Assembly (NCBI RefSeq): GCF_017876405.1
Contig: NZ_JAGINW010000001.1
Span: 8,073,203 to 8,137,202 of the forward strand
Direction of reading: 5' to 3'
Source: Kibdelosporangium banguiense
Lineage (GTDB): Bacteria; Actinomycetota; Actinomycetes; Mycobacteriales; Pseudonocardiaceae
DNA: 64,000 bases
The notes under the pieces were generated by a model, which saw nothing but the letters and a program-made list of their open reading frames with translations, ran no database searches and was not told the DNA's origin. The number at the start of each line of letters is the position of its first letter. Within the stretch, counting starts at the first letter, position 1. A program made the translations under genes and the position numbers. This document shows positions 43,848-52,023 of this stretch, piece by piece.

Positions 43848-44618
43848 TCAGTCGCGGATGGTCATGCCGCCGTCGACCGACCAGGCCTGCCCGGTGACCC
43901 ACTCTGCGTCGTCGGACAGCAGGAAGGCGGCGGCAGCGGCCACATCGGCCGGCTTGCCCAGCCGCGGGCCACGGACCGTGGCCAGAATGCTGGCCTGCCA
44001 CTCCGCGCCGATCTGCTCCTGCGCGGTCTCGGTCATGGTCACGCCGACCCCGAGGGTGTTGGCGCGGATGCCCTGCTTGCCCCACGCGGAGGAGATGTGC
44101 CGGGCCAGCGAGTTGATGGCGGCCTTGGACGCGCCATAGGCCGGGCGCGTGGTCTCGCCTATCCAGGCCGAATCCGACGAGGTGTTCACGATGGCGCCGC
44201 CGCCCTGGGCCAGCAGGTGGGGGATGACCGCGCGGCTGGCAATGGCGTAGCCGAACAGGTTCACCTCGAAGGTGCGCCGCCACACGGCCACGTCCATCTC
44301 CAGCAGATTCGTGTCCCGGGCCAGGTGCTCGGCCGAGAGTTCGGCGCCGACGTTGAACAGCCCGTCGATCCCGCCCAGTTCGGTGGCTGCCGTGTCGATG
44401 AGTGCCTCGACGGAGCTCTCGTCGCCGAGGTCGAACTTCACGGCGATCACCTTGCCGCCGGCCTCGTTCAGACGCTTGGCCAGCACCTGCCCGGCCTCGA
44501 GGTTTCTGCCGCCGATGACGACCGACGCGCCTTCTTCGGAGAGCCGTTCGGCCGTGGCCGCGCCGATCCCGGCGGTACCCCCGGCGATGACGATTCGCTT
44601 GCCCTTGAGTCCTCGCAT
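43848..44618 (-). CDS. SDR family oxidoreductase
   Basis: A 256-aa protein from ATG 44618 with GGGAGAAGGAC upstream. Classical SDR: AGGTAGIG cofactor motif, NVGAEL (NNAG position), NTSSDSAW and YGASK with catalytic Tyr and Lys. It is the first gene of the minus-strand group (SDR, broken aldo-keto reductase, SDR, SnoaL) and faces the TetR gene across an operator. Substrate unknown. Confidence 0.88.
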   Translation of the reverse strand: MRGLKGKRIVIAGGTAGIGAATAERLSEEGASVVIGGRNLEAGQVLAKRLNEAGGKVIAVKFDLGDESSVEALIDTAATELGGIDGLFNVGAELSAEHLARDTNLLEMDVAVWRRTFEVNLFGYAIASRAVIPHLLAQGGGAIVNTSSDSAWIGETTRPAYGASKAAINSLARHISSAWGKQGIRANTLGVGVTMTETAQEQIGAEWQASILATVRGPRLGKPADVAAAAAFLLSDDAEWVTGQAWSVDGGMTIRD

Positions 44619-44679
44619 GTCCTTCTCCCGTTCGGTTGTGTGCTGAGTGCTGCCACGAACGAACGTTAGCCGACGTCTA

Positions 44680-44709
44680 TCGGTTTTCCAACAGTCATCC
44701 GAAAACCGA
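44680..44709. promoter_or_regulatory. TetR-type palindromic operator
   Basis: A perfect inverted repeat TCGGTTTTC-N12-GAAAACCGA lies 62 bp upstream of the SDR start and 42 bp upstream of the TetR start. The AT-rich halves stand out in GC-rich DNA. Position between the divergent genes suggests that the TetR protein represses both itself and the SDR operon. Confidence 0.65.
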
Positions 44710-44750
44710 CAAGTGTTGATTATCTGGGGCCAGCTGGGTAGACTCGCGAG

Positions 44751-45374
44751 ATGGTCACGACAAAGAGCGGCAGCGCCCCGTCGGGTGATCGACGCGTGCG
44801 CCGCACCCGGTCGGCTCTGCAGCGCGCCCTGATCGACCTCGTTGACGAGCGGGATCTGTCGCAGATCAGCGTCGCCGACGTCGTGGAGGCGGCTGAGGTG
44901 AATCGCTCGACGTTCTACGACCACTACCGGGATGTGCACGAACTGGCTGAGGCCGCCTGTACGTCGATGATCGACGACCTGATCGGGGTCGTCCTCGCGC
45001 TCGACCCTGCCCATGCGAACACGTCGGAGTCCTCAGCGGGCCCCGACCCGGCGTTGACGGCCTTCTTCGCGCATTTCGCCGATCATGTGGGCCTGTACCG
45101 CAGCCTGCTGGGGCCGACGGGAAGTGCCCGCGTCATCGAGCATGTACGGCTGCGTATCACGGCAGCCGCCTACCCCTCCGGAAACCATGGCTCGGCAGAA
45201 GACATTCCGCACGATGTCCCCGCGGCGTTCATAGCCGGCGCGCTTCTTGGCGTGGCCACTGACTGGCTGAGGCGTGGATGTCCGCTGACGCCGACGGAGA
45301 TGACCGTCCTGACCAAGCCGCTCCTGCGGGCCCTGGCGGCCGGCGTCGAAGCCGGCCGGACTTGTCCTGAATAG
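44751..45374 (+). CDS. TetR family transcriptional regulator
   Basis: A 207-aa protein from ATG 44751. N-terminal HTH ISVADVVEAAEVNRSTFYDHYRD with the typical STFYxHF/Y motif; helical ligand-binding domain behind (DPALTAFFAHFADHVGLYRSLL). It is divergent to the SDR operon with the palindromic operator between them. Likely a ligand-responsive repressor; ligand unknown. Confidence 0.85.
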   Translation: MVTTKSGSAPSGDRRVRRTRSALQRALIDLVDERDLSQISVADVVEAAEVNRSTFYDHYRDVHELAEAACTSMIDDLIGVVLALDPAHANTSESSAGPDPALTAFFAHFADHVGLYRSLLGPTGSARVIEHVRLRITAAAYPSGNHGSAEDIPHDVPAAFIAGALLGVATDWLRRGCPLTPTEMTVLTKPLLRALAAGVEAGRTCPE

Positions 45375-45406
45375 ACGGCTGGCCAGGGCGTGTCACTGGC
45401 CGCCGG

Positions 45407-45434
45407 GCGGGCCGGCCAGATCCGGCCGGCCCGC
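45407..45434. terminator. Hairpin terminator between TetR and DUF6355-like genes
   Basis: An 11-bp perfect stem GCGGGCCGGCC / GGCCGGCCCGC with loop AGATCC. It lies 33 bp after the TetR stop and 68 bp before the convergent small-protein stop, so it can serve both. No U-tract, as usual in GC-rich actinomycetes. Confidence 0.6.
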
Positions 45435-45501
45435 ATGAGTCGATCTACATTGGACTTACGTGGCTCGCGCGGACTCGAGGGCTGTCCACGCGGCATTTGG
45501 T

Positions 45502-45777
45502 TCAGCAGGTACCGATGGACCAGGCGCTGACTGTGCGGTCGGCACCGTCGGCAAGCATTGTCACGCCGAGACCGACGCACTGAGTCTCGTCTGGGTCGGC
45601 GACGAGGTCGATCTGGATCAGCTGATTCGTGGAGCCACAGTTGTTGTAGAGGGCGTAGGGCCCGCGTTCGAAATAGCCACAAGGGTTTTCGGCTGCGTTC
45701 GCGGTGGGCGCGGCCAGGGTGAGTGCGCCTGCGAGCGCCGCCACGGCGAGAATGGTGCGGGTTGGCCTCATTGTCAT
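45502..45777 (-). CDS. Small secreted DUF6355-like protein
   Basis: A 91-aa protein from ATG 45777. Signal peptide RTILAVAALAGALTLAAPTANA, cleavage near residue 28. The mature part starts ENPCGYFERGPYALYNNCG and ends VSAWSIGTC, a pattern I associate with DUF6355 'natural product biosynthesis' proteins: four conserved Cys and a YYNxC motif. Their function is unknown, but they often sit next to secondary-metabolite genes, as here. It is divergent to the thioesterase operon; TAAGGGG is found on its strand 62-68 bp upstream. Confidence 0.6.
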   Translation of the reverse strand: MTMRPTRTILAVAALAGALTLAAPTANAAENPCGYFERGPYALYNNCGSTNQLIQIDLVADPDETQCVGLGVTMLADGADRTVSAWSIGTC

Positions 45778-45900
45778 CCCTTCAAGTGATCCACTTCGGT
45801 CGGCCGAGTATCAGCGCGCCCGGACGCGTGCGTCCAGACCCCTTAAGGGCAAAGGTTTACCTTCGCTTGGGATCCGCTTTTGCTTGCCCTGCCACGACAG

Positions 45901-45946
45901 AGGGGTGCCGTAGGGGTCGTGACCGGCCTCGGCGGGCAGTTAGGTT
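45901..45946 (+). promoter_or_regulatory. Cluster promoter with AGGGG direct repeat, before thioesterase gene
   Basis: AGGGGT at 45901 and AGGGGT at 45912 (inside TAGGGG 45911-45916) are 11 bp apart. TAGGTT, a possible -10, starts exactly 30 bp after the T of TAGGGG (45941-45946). The start codon is 114 bp downstream. The same layout recurs upstream of other genes in this cluster. Confidence 0.6.
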
Positions 45947-46024
45947 TTCTCGGTCGGATCAAAACTCGATTCCAGGTGGGCCGGCATTGTTCACCGTGCG
46001 CCTGCGGGATCGGAAGGCGGTGGA

Positions 46025-46798
46025 GTGGTGGCTGGAATACACGACAAGTGGGTTCGGCGGTTTCATCCCGCGCCGGACGCGGTCGCCAGGCTGGTATGCC
46101 TGCCGCACGCCGGCGGCTCGGCGAGTTTCTACTTCCCGGTGTCCCGTGCGCTCGCGCCCGGCATCGAGGTGCTGGCCATCCAGTACCCCGGCCGCCAGGA
46201 GCGGCGGCACGAGCCGTTCGCGGCCGGTATCCACGCCATGGCCGACCAGGTCACCCGGCTGCTGACCAGCCAGGACAACGGTCTGCCGCTGATGCTCTTC
46301 GGGCACAGCATGGGCGCCATGATCGCGTACGAGGTGGCGTGCCGGCTGGAGGGCTCGGGAATCGCGGTGGACACGTTGTTCGTGTCCGGCCGCCGGGCGC
46401 CGTCGCGGTACCGCAAGGAGAACGTGCACGAGCGGTCGGACGACGGAATCCTCGCCGAAATCCGGGAACTGGCCGGCACCGAGATGAACCTGCTCGGTGA
46501 CGAGGACCTAGTCCACATGATTCTGCCGGCATTGCGCAGCGACTACCGGGCGGTGGAAACGTACGAGTACACGCCCAGGTACCCGCTCAAGACACCCATT
46601 GTGGCCTTCGCCGGAACCGAGGACCCACGGGTCACTGTGGACGAAGTCGAATCGTGGTCGGGTCACACCGGTTCGAGTTTCGAGTTGCACGCGTTGTCCG
46701 GCGGGCATTTCTTCCTTGCCGGCCACCAGAACGAGATCCTGCGGGCGATCACCGACCGCGTCGTGCCCGTGGCCGAAAGGGGATGGGTCCATGCTTGA
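46025..46798 (+). CDS. Type II thioesterase
   Basis: A 257-aa protein from GTG 46025 after GGAAGG. Alpha/beta hydrolase with oxyanion region LVCLPHAGGSASFY, nucleophile elbow FGHSMG, Asp in FAGTEDPRV and His in LSGGHFFL, all typical of external (type II) thioesterases that clear wrong acyl groups from PKS/NRPS carrier proteins. The carboxylase gene starts 8 nt before its stop. It marks the first clear PKS-associated gene at the cluster edge. Confidence 0.9.
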   Translation: MVAGIHDKWVRRFHPAPDAVARLVCLPHAGGSASFYFPVSRALAPGIEVLAIQYPGRQERRHEPFAAGIHAMADQVTRLLTSQDNGLPLMLFGHSMGAMIAYEVACRLEGSGIAVDTLFVSGRRAPSRYRKENVHERSDDGILAEIRELAGTEMNLLGDEDLVHMILPALRSDYRAVETYEYTPRYPLKTPIVAFAGTEDPRVTVDEVESWSGHTGSSFELHALSGGHFFLAGHQNEILRAITDRVVPVAERGWVHA

Positions 46799-48371
46799 GG
46801 CCGTGGACACCGCGAATGGATCCACGCTCGACGAACGGCTCGGCGAGCTGATCGAGATCAAGCAGGCCGCGCGGCGAGGACCTGACGACGCCGCCACCGA
46901 ACGTCAGCACAAGCGCGGCAAGCTCACCGCGCACGAGCGCATCGAACTGCTGCTGGATCCCGGTTCCTTCAACGAGATCGAGGCGTTGCGCAGGCACCGG
47001 GCCACCGCGTTCGGCCTGGACGCCCGTCGCCCCTACTCCGACGGTGTGGTGTGCGGCTGGGGCACTGTCTTCGGCCGGACCGTCTTCGTCTACGCCCACG
47101 ACTTCCGCATCTTCGGCGGTGCCCTCGGGGAGGCGCACGCGTCGAAGATCCACAAGGTGATGGACCTCGCCGAAGCGGCGGGTGCGCCGTTGGTGAGCCT
47201 GAATGACGGCGCGGGCGCCAGGATCCAGGAAGGCGTGACCGCCCTTGCCGGGTATGGCGGCATTTTCCAGCGCAACACCCGGTGTTCCGGCGTCATCCCA
47301 CAGATCAGTGTGATGCTGGGTCCGTGCGCGGGCGGTGCGGCCTATTCACCTGCCTTGACCGACTTCGTGTTCATGGTCCGCGAGACCGCGCAGATGTTCA
47401 TCACCGGACCCGACGTCGTCCAGGCGGTCACGGGGGAGAAGGTTTCGCACAACGGGCTTGGCGGTGCGGACGTGCACGGCCAGACCTCCGGCGTGGCCAC
47501 CTTCGTGTACGACGACGAGGCGACCTGTCTGGAGGACGTGCGCCTGCTGCTGTCGCTGTTGCCGTCCAACAACAATGAGACGCCGCCGGTAGCCGCGACC
47601 TCGGACCCGCCGAACCGGATGACCGACGCCCTGCTCGACATCGTCCCCACTGATCCCTCCAAGGCGTACGACATGCGCGGAGTGATCGAGGAGATCGTCG
47701 ACGACGGTGAGTACATGGCTGTCCATGACGCGTGGGCCACGAATGTCCTTTGTGCCTTCGCCCGGATGGACGGGCATGTGGTCGGCATCGTGGCCAACCA
47801 GCCCGCGGTGCTGGCCGGCGTGCTCGACATCGAGGCCAGCGAGAAGGCCGCCCGGTTCGTGCAGACCTGCGACGCGTTCAACATCCCGCTTGTCACTCTC
47901 GTCGATGTGCCGGGCTTCCTGCCTGGTGTCGGGCAGGAGCATGGCGGGATCATCCGGCACGGCGCCAAGCTGCTCTATGCCTACTGCAACGCCACGGTTC
48001 CCCGGATCCAGATCATTCTGCGCAAGGCCTACGGCGGCGCGTACATCGTGATGGACTCACGGTCCATCGGCGCGGACCTGTCGCTGGCTTGGCCCACGAA
48101 CGAGATCGCGGTGATGGGTGCCGAAGGCGCGGCCAACGTGATCTTCCGCAAGGAGATCGCGGCCGCGGCCGACTCGGACGAAGTGCGGGCGCAGAAGATC
48201 AAGGAGTACCGCACCGAGCTGATGCACCCGTACTACGCCGCCGAGCGTGGACTCGTCGACGACGTGATCGACCCACGGGAAACCCGGACGCTGCTGATCC
48301 GCGCCCTGGCGATGTTGCGCGCCAAGCACGCCGACATCCCCCGCCGCAAGCACGGGAACCCGCCGGTCTGA
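46791..48371 (+). CDS. pccB-like: Acyl-CoA carboxylase beta (carboxyltransferase) subunit
   Basis: A 526-aa protein from ATG 46791, overlapping the thioesterase stop. Two crotonase-like halves with GARIQEGV, GPCAGGAAYSPAL, and GAYIVMDSRSIGADLSLAWP. The YSP/FMV region is of propionyl/acetyl-CoA carboxylase beta type. It makes malonyl- or methylmalonyl-type extender units with an alpha (biotin) subunit encoded elsewhere. In a macrolactam cluster it probably supplies methylmalonyl-CoA or related extenders. Confidence 0.92.
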   Translation: MLEAVDTANGSTLDERLGELIEIKQAARRGPDDAATERQHKRGKLTAHERIELLLDPGSFNEIEALRRHRATAFGLDARRPYSDGVVCGWGTVFGRTVFVYAHDFRIFGGALGEAHASKIHKVMDLAEAAGAPLVSLNDGAGARIQEGVTALAGYGGIFQRNTRCSGVIPQISVMLGPCAGGAAYSPALTDFVFMVRETAQMFITGPDVVQAVTGEKVSHNGLGGADVHGQTSGVATFVYDDEATCLEDVRLLLSLLPSNNNETPPVAATSDPPNRMTDALLDIVPTDPSKAYDMRGVIEEIVDDGEYMAVHDAWATNVLCAFARMDGHVVGIVANQPAVLAGVLDIEASEKAARFVQTCDAFNIPLVTLVDVPGFLPGVGQEHGGIIRHGAKLLYAYCNATVPRIQIILRKAYGGAYIVMDSRSIGADLSLAWPTNEIAVMGAEGAANVIFRKEIAAAADSDEVRAQKIKEYRTELMHPYYAAERGLVDDVIDPRETRTLLIRALAMLRAKHADIPRRKHGNPPV

Positions 48372-48571
48372 TGGCGATCGAGAGCGAAACGGACCCGTTG
48401 CCCGAGCTGCTGCGGGTCGTCAAAGGCAACCCGGACGACAGTGAACTCGCCGCACTGACCGCGGTCCTGTTCGCGATACGTCAGCAGGCTGCCCAGGACA
48501 CCACCGCCACAACACGCTTCCGGCGGTACTACCCCCGTTACCGAGCCGCCGGAAGCTGGCGCACCAGGTGA
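48371..48571 (+). CDS. accE-like: Acyl-CoA carboxylase epsilon subunit
   Basis: A 66-aa protein whose ATG (48371) shares one base with the upstream TGA. Sequence PELLRVVKGNPDDSELAALTAVL is the hallmark of actinobacterial carboxylase epsilon subunits, which stabilise and activate the beta subunit. The gene is too small to be noticed from frame length alone. It is followed by a strong terminator. Confidence 0.9.
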   Translation: MAIESETDPLPELLRVVKGNPDDSELAALTAVLFAIRQQAAQDTTATTRFRRYYPRYRAAGSWRTR

Positions 48572-48575
48572 TCTC

Positions 48576-48605
48576 GTCCCGGCCGGTTCTCCCACCGGCC
48601 GGGAC
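48576..48605. terminator. Bidirectional hairpin terminator
   Basis: A perfect 12-bp stem GTCCCGGCCGGT / ACCGGCCGGGAC with loop TCTCCC, 4 bp after the epsilon-subunit stop and 20 bp before the stop of the convergent LuxR-type gene. Confidence 0.75.
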
Positions 48606-48625
48606 AAGGTGGTTTCAGCACTCCG

Positions 48626-49285
48626 TCAGCGAGTCACCGCGGGCAGCGTACGGTCCAAATAGGTCAGTACCGCGCGGACCCGCCGGTGCTCCACCGAACT
48701 GGCCTCCAGGCCGAGCTTGGCGAAGATACTGCCGATGTGGTTCTCCACCGCGCCCTGTGAGATCGTCAGCGACTGGGCGATCGCGCCGTTGGACAGGCCC
48801 TGCGCCATCAGCCCGATCACTTCGGACTCGCGGGCGGTCAGCGCGTCGAGGGGATTGCGGCTACGGGCGAACATCTGTGCCACGACCTCAGGATCGATGG
48901 CCGAGCCACCGGCCGCGACACGGCGCACGGCCTCGACGAACTCCGCGACGTCGGCCACGCGCTCCTTGAGCAGGTAGCCCACACCACTCGCGCCGGCGGC
49001 GAGTAAATCGACCGCATAGCTGCATTCGACGTACTGGGACAACACCAGCACGGGAAGGCGTGGCATCGCTGTCCGGGCAGCGAGGGCCGCGCGCAGGCCC
49101 TCGTCGGTGAACGTCGGTGGCATCCGGACATCTGTGATGACCAGTTCCGGCCGGTGTTCTTCAACGGCGGCAAGCAGGTCGTCGCCGTTGTCGACGGCGG
49201 CGACGGTGTCGATGCCCACGTCGGCGAGTATCCGTTGCACACCAGCGCGCAGCAGCACGGAGTCTTCCGCGATCACGACTCGCAT
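48626..49285 (-). CDS. NarL/LuxR-type response regulator
   Basis: A 219-aa protein from ATG 49285. Receiver domain with MRVVIAEDSVLLRAG, phosphoacceptor Asp in ELVITDVRMPP, and Lys in YLLKERV. C-terminal HTH LTARESEVIGLMAQGLSNGAIAQSLTISQGAVENHIGSIF is of the LuxR type. It follows the histidine kinase gene and probably pairs with it. It is a candidate, though not a proven, binder of the TAGGGG elements. Confidence 0.9.
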   Translation of the reverse strand: MRVVIAEDSVLLRAGVQRILADVGIDTVAAVDNGDDLLAAVEEHRPELVITDVRMPPTFTDEGLRAALAARTAMPRLPVLVLSQYVECSYAVDLLAAGASGVGYLLKERVADVAEFVEAVRRVAAGGSAIDPEVVAQMFARSRNPLDALTARESEVIGLMAQGLSNGAIAQSLTISQGAVENHIGSIFAKLGLEASSVEHRRVRAVLTYLDRTLPAVTR

Positions 49286-49320
49286 CTGTGTTTCCACTCC
49301 TGTCCCGGGTAGTCGGTGCG

Positions 49321-50496
49321 TCACCAGCGGCATGGCAGGTCGGCCCGCACGACGGTGGGGCCACCTGGCGGGCTGACCACGGTGAGGACGCCGTCGATGG
49401 TGGCCGCGCGGTCGGTGAGGCCGGCGAGCCCGCCGCCAGGGCGGATCACCGCGCCGCCGCACCCGTCGTCGGTGATCTCCACCACGACGGTGTCGTGGGT
49501 TCGCCAGATCTTGACCGTCGCCCGGGTCGCCCCGGCGTACTTGACGATGTTGGTCAGCGACTCGCACACAATGAAGTAGGTGGTGGTCTCCACGACCGAT
49601 GGCGGGCGAGGGTCGGTCTTCACCTCGATGTCCACTTTGATCGGCAACCGTGCGGTCTGCGCGGACAGCGCGGCGTCCAGACCACGATCCTGCAGCACCG
49701 CGGGGTAGATGCCGCGGGCGAGGTCACGCAGTTCGGATACCGCGAGCTTGGCCTCCGAGTGTGCCTCGTCGATCAGCTCACGCAGTTCCTCGGGCACGGA
49801 CTCCAGCTTCAGCTTCGCCAGGCCAAGGCTCATCGCGACCCCCACCAGGCGTTGCTGGGCACCGTCGTGCAGGTCGCGCTCGATCTTGCGGCGCTCGGCC
49901 TCCACCGCGTCCACTCCGCGGGCGCGGGAGACCGCCAGCTGATGGGTTCTGGCTGCCAGCCGGGCGTTGAGGCTCGGACCGAGCATCTGCAACGCGAGTT
50001 CGCCGTGCAGCGCGCCGATCCGTGGCGCCACCCAGATCCCGAACGGCGGTACGGCAAGGGAGACCAGACCCGCGATGAACTCCACGATGCCCAGCGGCAT
50101 CGCGATCATCAGGTACGCCAGGTCATGCCAGGTCGTCCGGTCGGCCAGACGCGCCTGCCAGGTGGCCATCAGACCCCGGCGGTGCGGCAGCCGCACCGCC
50201 GGCGGGATGTCCACCCCGAGCATGCTGCGCACCCAGGACCGTTCCAGGTCGGCGAGCCCACGGACCATGCTGGTGGTCAGCACCAGCAGGGGAATGCCGA
50301 TCCAGATCATGGTGGTCGCGATGCCGATCACCATGGCCGTCACGATCAGCACGAACTCGGCCAGCCGCAACGGAAAACTGGCGATCATGAAAACGATCGA
50401 CCGGTGCACCCACGGGCGGGGTGCCCGGTCGTTGCTGCCGGCACGGGGGGATTTCGGCGTCTCACGGGGTCCGGCGTTCCCGACGGTGACGCTCAC
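49321..50496 (-). CDS. Sensor histidine kinase (HisKA_3, DesK-like)
   Basis: A 391-aa protein from GTG 50496 in a GTGA overlap with the glycosyltransferase stop. Several hydrophobic segments at ~40-170 (IVFMIASFPLRLAEFVLIVTAMVIGIATTM, LAYLMIAMPLGIVEFIAGLVSL). Phospho-His in ERDLHDGAQQRL. ATP-binding part TYFIVCESLTNIVKYA, DDGCGGA, GGGLAGLTDR. Partner of the downstream LuxR-type regulator. Confidence 0.9.
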   Translation of the reverse strand: MSVTVGNAGPRETPKSPRAGSNDRAPRPWVHRSIVFMIASFPLRLAEFVLIVTAMVIGIATTMIWIGIPLLVLTTSMVRGLADLERSWVRSMLGVDIPPAVRLPHRRGLMATWQARLADRTTWHDLAYLMIAMPLGIVEFIAGLVSLAVPPFGIWVAPRIGALHGELALQMLGPSLNARLAARTHQLAVSRARGVDAVEAERRKIERDLHDGAQQRLVGVAMSLGLAKLKLESVPEELRELIDEAHSEAKLAVSELRDLARGIYPAVLQDRGLDAALSAQTARLPIKVDIEVKTDPRPPSVVETTTYFIVCESLTNIVKYAGATRATVKIWRTHDTVVVEITDDGCGGAVIRPGGGLAGLTDRAATIDGVLTVVSPPGGPTVVRADLPCRW

Positions 50497-51755
50497 CGGT
50501 TCGCCGCGATTTTCTTCTCCAACAGCGACACGATGTCGTGCGTGGTCTGCGTCGCCAGCATCTCCTGCTGCACCTCGATGGCGCACTCACGGAACGAAGG
50601 CTCGTCGAGCATCCGCGCCACCTTGTCGCGTACCGTCTGCGGGCTGACGTCCTCGAGGTCGAGCGTCAGGCCGTTGCCGCGCTTTTCCAGAGCCAGCGCG
50701 GATGCCCGCTCACTCCACGTCGTGCCAGGCACGATCACCTGCGGCACGGCGTTGACGACCGCGTTGCCGATCGTGGCGCCGCCGCCCTGGTGCACGATCG
50801 CCGAGCAGCTGGCCAGCACCTCGTTCATGGGCACGAAGTCCATTGCCCGGACGTTGTCGGGAACGTGCTTGACGGACGCGAGCTGGCTGGCGTTGAGCGT
50901 CGCGATCACCTCGATGTCCAGTTCGGCCAAGCCGTCGAGCAGGTCGGCGACCGAGGTCTCCTCCTGGCCGAGCACCTGGCGGTTGGACACACCGAGCGTC
51001 AGCATCACGCGGGGGCGCTCTGGCTTCTCCACGACCCAGCGCGGAAGCGCCATCGGCCGGTTTACCGGCACGAACCCGACCGGGATGTAGTTCACGTCCA
51101 GGTCGTAGCGCACGCAGGCGGGGGAGGGGTCGATGGTGGCCATGCCGAACCGCAGCGATTCGTCGTACTCGCAGCCGTAGCGCCCGAGCATCTCCGACAT
51201 CCAGTCCACAAAGGAGTCCGGGCGCGGGTCCGGGTTCAGCCGGTCCATCAGGTCCAGGTACTGCAGGCCCAGCCGTGCGGTCTGGTCGGCGGCGTAGAGG
51301 AAACGCATGTGCGCCGCGCCGACGGCCTTGGCCACCAACGGTCCCGCGTAGACGATGGGGTCCCAGATCACCAGGTCGGGCTGCCATTGCCGGGCGAACC
51401 GGACCAACTCGTCAACCAGTGCGACCGGGGTCGACCAGCGGAAGACCTCTGTCCACATGTCATAAGTGGTGCGGATGTAGTCCTCGGTGTAACGCTCGGG
51501 CCGGGTCTCGGAGATGAGATAGCTGCCCTGCATGGCGTTGTCGCCCTCGACGCTCAGCTTGCGGTGCCGGGCGATGTCGAGCTCAGGCCCGAACCACATG
51601 GTGTCCAGGCCTGTTTCCAAGTAGGAATCCACTTCCTGTGGATTGCACGGGCCGACGAAGCGGACCTCGTGTCCCGCCGCGGCGAGTGCCCAGCCGATCG
51701 GCGTCATACTGTAGATATGCGTTCTGGTGGGAAAGACCATCAACATGACGCGCAT
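50493..51755 (-). CDS. Macrolide-type glycosyltransferase
   Basis: A 420-aa protein from ATG 51755. GT-B fold of the antibiotic glycosyltransferase family: N-terminal MLMVFPTRTHIYSMTPIGWALAAAGHEVRFVGP, and the donor-site signature VHQGGGATIGNAVVNAVPQVIVPG. In a vicenistatin-type cluster the expected substrate is the macrolactam aglycone and a TDP-deoxysugar; no sugar biosynthesis genes are in the window. It leads the minus-strand operon glycosyltransferase, kinase, regulator. Confidence 0.88.
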   Translation of the reverse strand: MRVMLMVFPTRTHIYSMTPIGWALAAAGHEVRFVGPCNPQEVDSYLETGLDTMWFGPELDIARHRKLSVEGDNAMQGSYLISETRPERYTEDYIRTTYDMWTEVFRWSTPVALVDELVRFARQWQPDLVIWDPIVYAGPLVAKAVGAAHMRFLYAADQTARLGLQYLDLMDRLNPDPRPDSFVDWMSEMLGRYGCEYDESLRFGMATIDPSPACVRYDLDVNYIPVGFVPVNRPMALPRWVVEKPERPRVMLTLGVSNRQVLGQEETSVADLLDGLAELDIEVIATLNASQLASVKHVPDNVRAMDFVPMNEVLASCSAIVHQGGGATIGNAVVNAVPQVIVPGTTWSERASALALEKRGNGLTLDLEDVSPQTVRDKVARMLDEPSFRECAIEVQQEMLATQTTHDIVSLLEKKIAANR

Positions 51756-51824
51756 GGGTGCACTCCGATGTCTTAAGACTCTTCGCATGCGACGCTAGCC
51801 GTCGGCCGGGCTCGGTCCGACCCG

Positions 51825-51860
51825 AGAACGGCCAGGTAGGGGTCGGCGCGCCCACCCCTA
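51825..51860 (-). promoter_or_regulatory. Cluster promoter half-site before glycosyltransferase gene
   Basis: On the minus strand TAGGGG reads from 51860 to 51855, 105 bp before the start codon. A facing TAGGGG on the plus strand at 51837-51842 forms an inverted repeat with it. At +30 the sequence is CGTTCT (51830-51825), a poor -10. Confidence 0.4.
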
Positions 51861-51903
51861 TCGGAGCTGCCGGCGGCCGCTTTAGGTCCGGCTTGGATCG
51901 CGC

Positions 51904-51951
51904 TTGGGTCCCCCTTAGGGGCTGTAAAGGTGCGTCTGTGCCGATTACACA
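51904..51951 (+). promoter_or_regulatory. Cluster promoter with TAGGGG before peptidase gene
   Basis: TAGGGG at 51916-51921, with a degenerate copy (TTGGGT, 51904-51909) upstream, and TACACA (51946-51951) beginning exactly 30 bp after the T of TAGGGG. The start codon is 108 bp downstream. Confidence 0.55.
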
Positions 51952-52023
51952 TAGAACGTGACGCCGGACGGTGAACTCACCGCCGATCCCTGCGTATCGG
52001 TTACGGCGAAGGCAGATGAGGTG

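Noticed and set aside
45838-45845. TAAGGGGT on the minus strand before the DUF6355-like gene as a further cluster site
   Set aside because: One mismatch and the distance to the start codon (~66 bp) differ from the 100-115 bp of the other sites.
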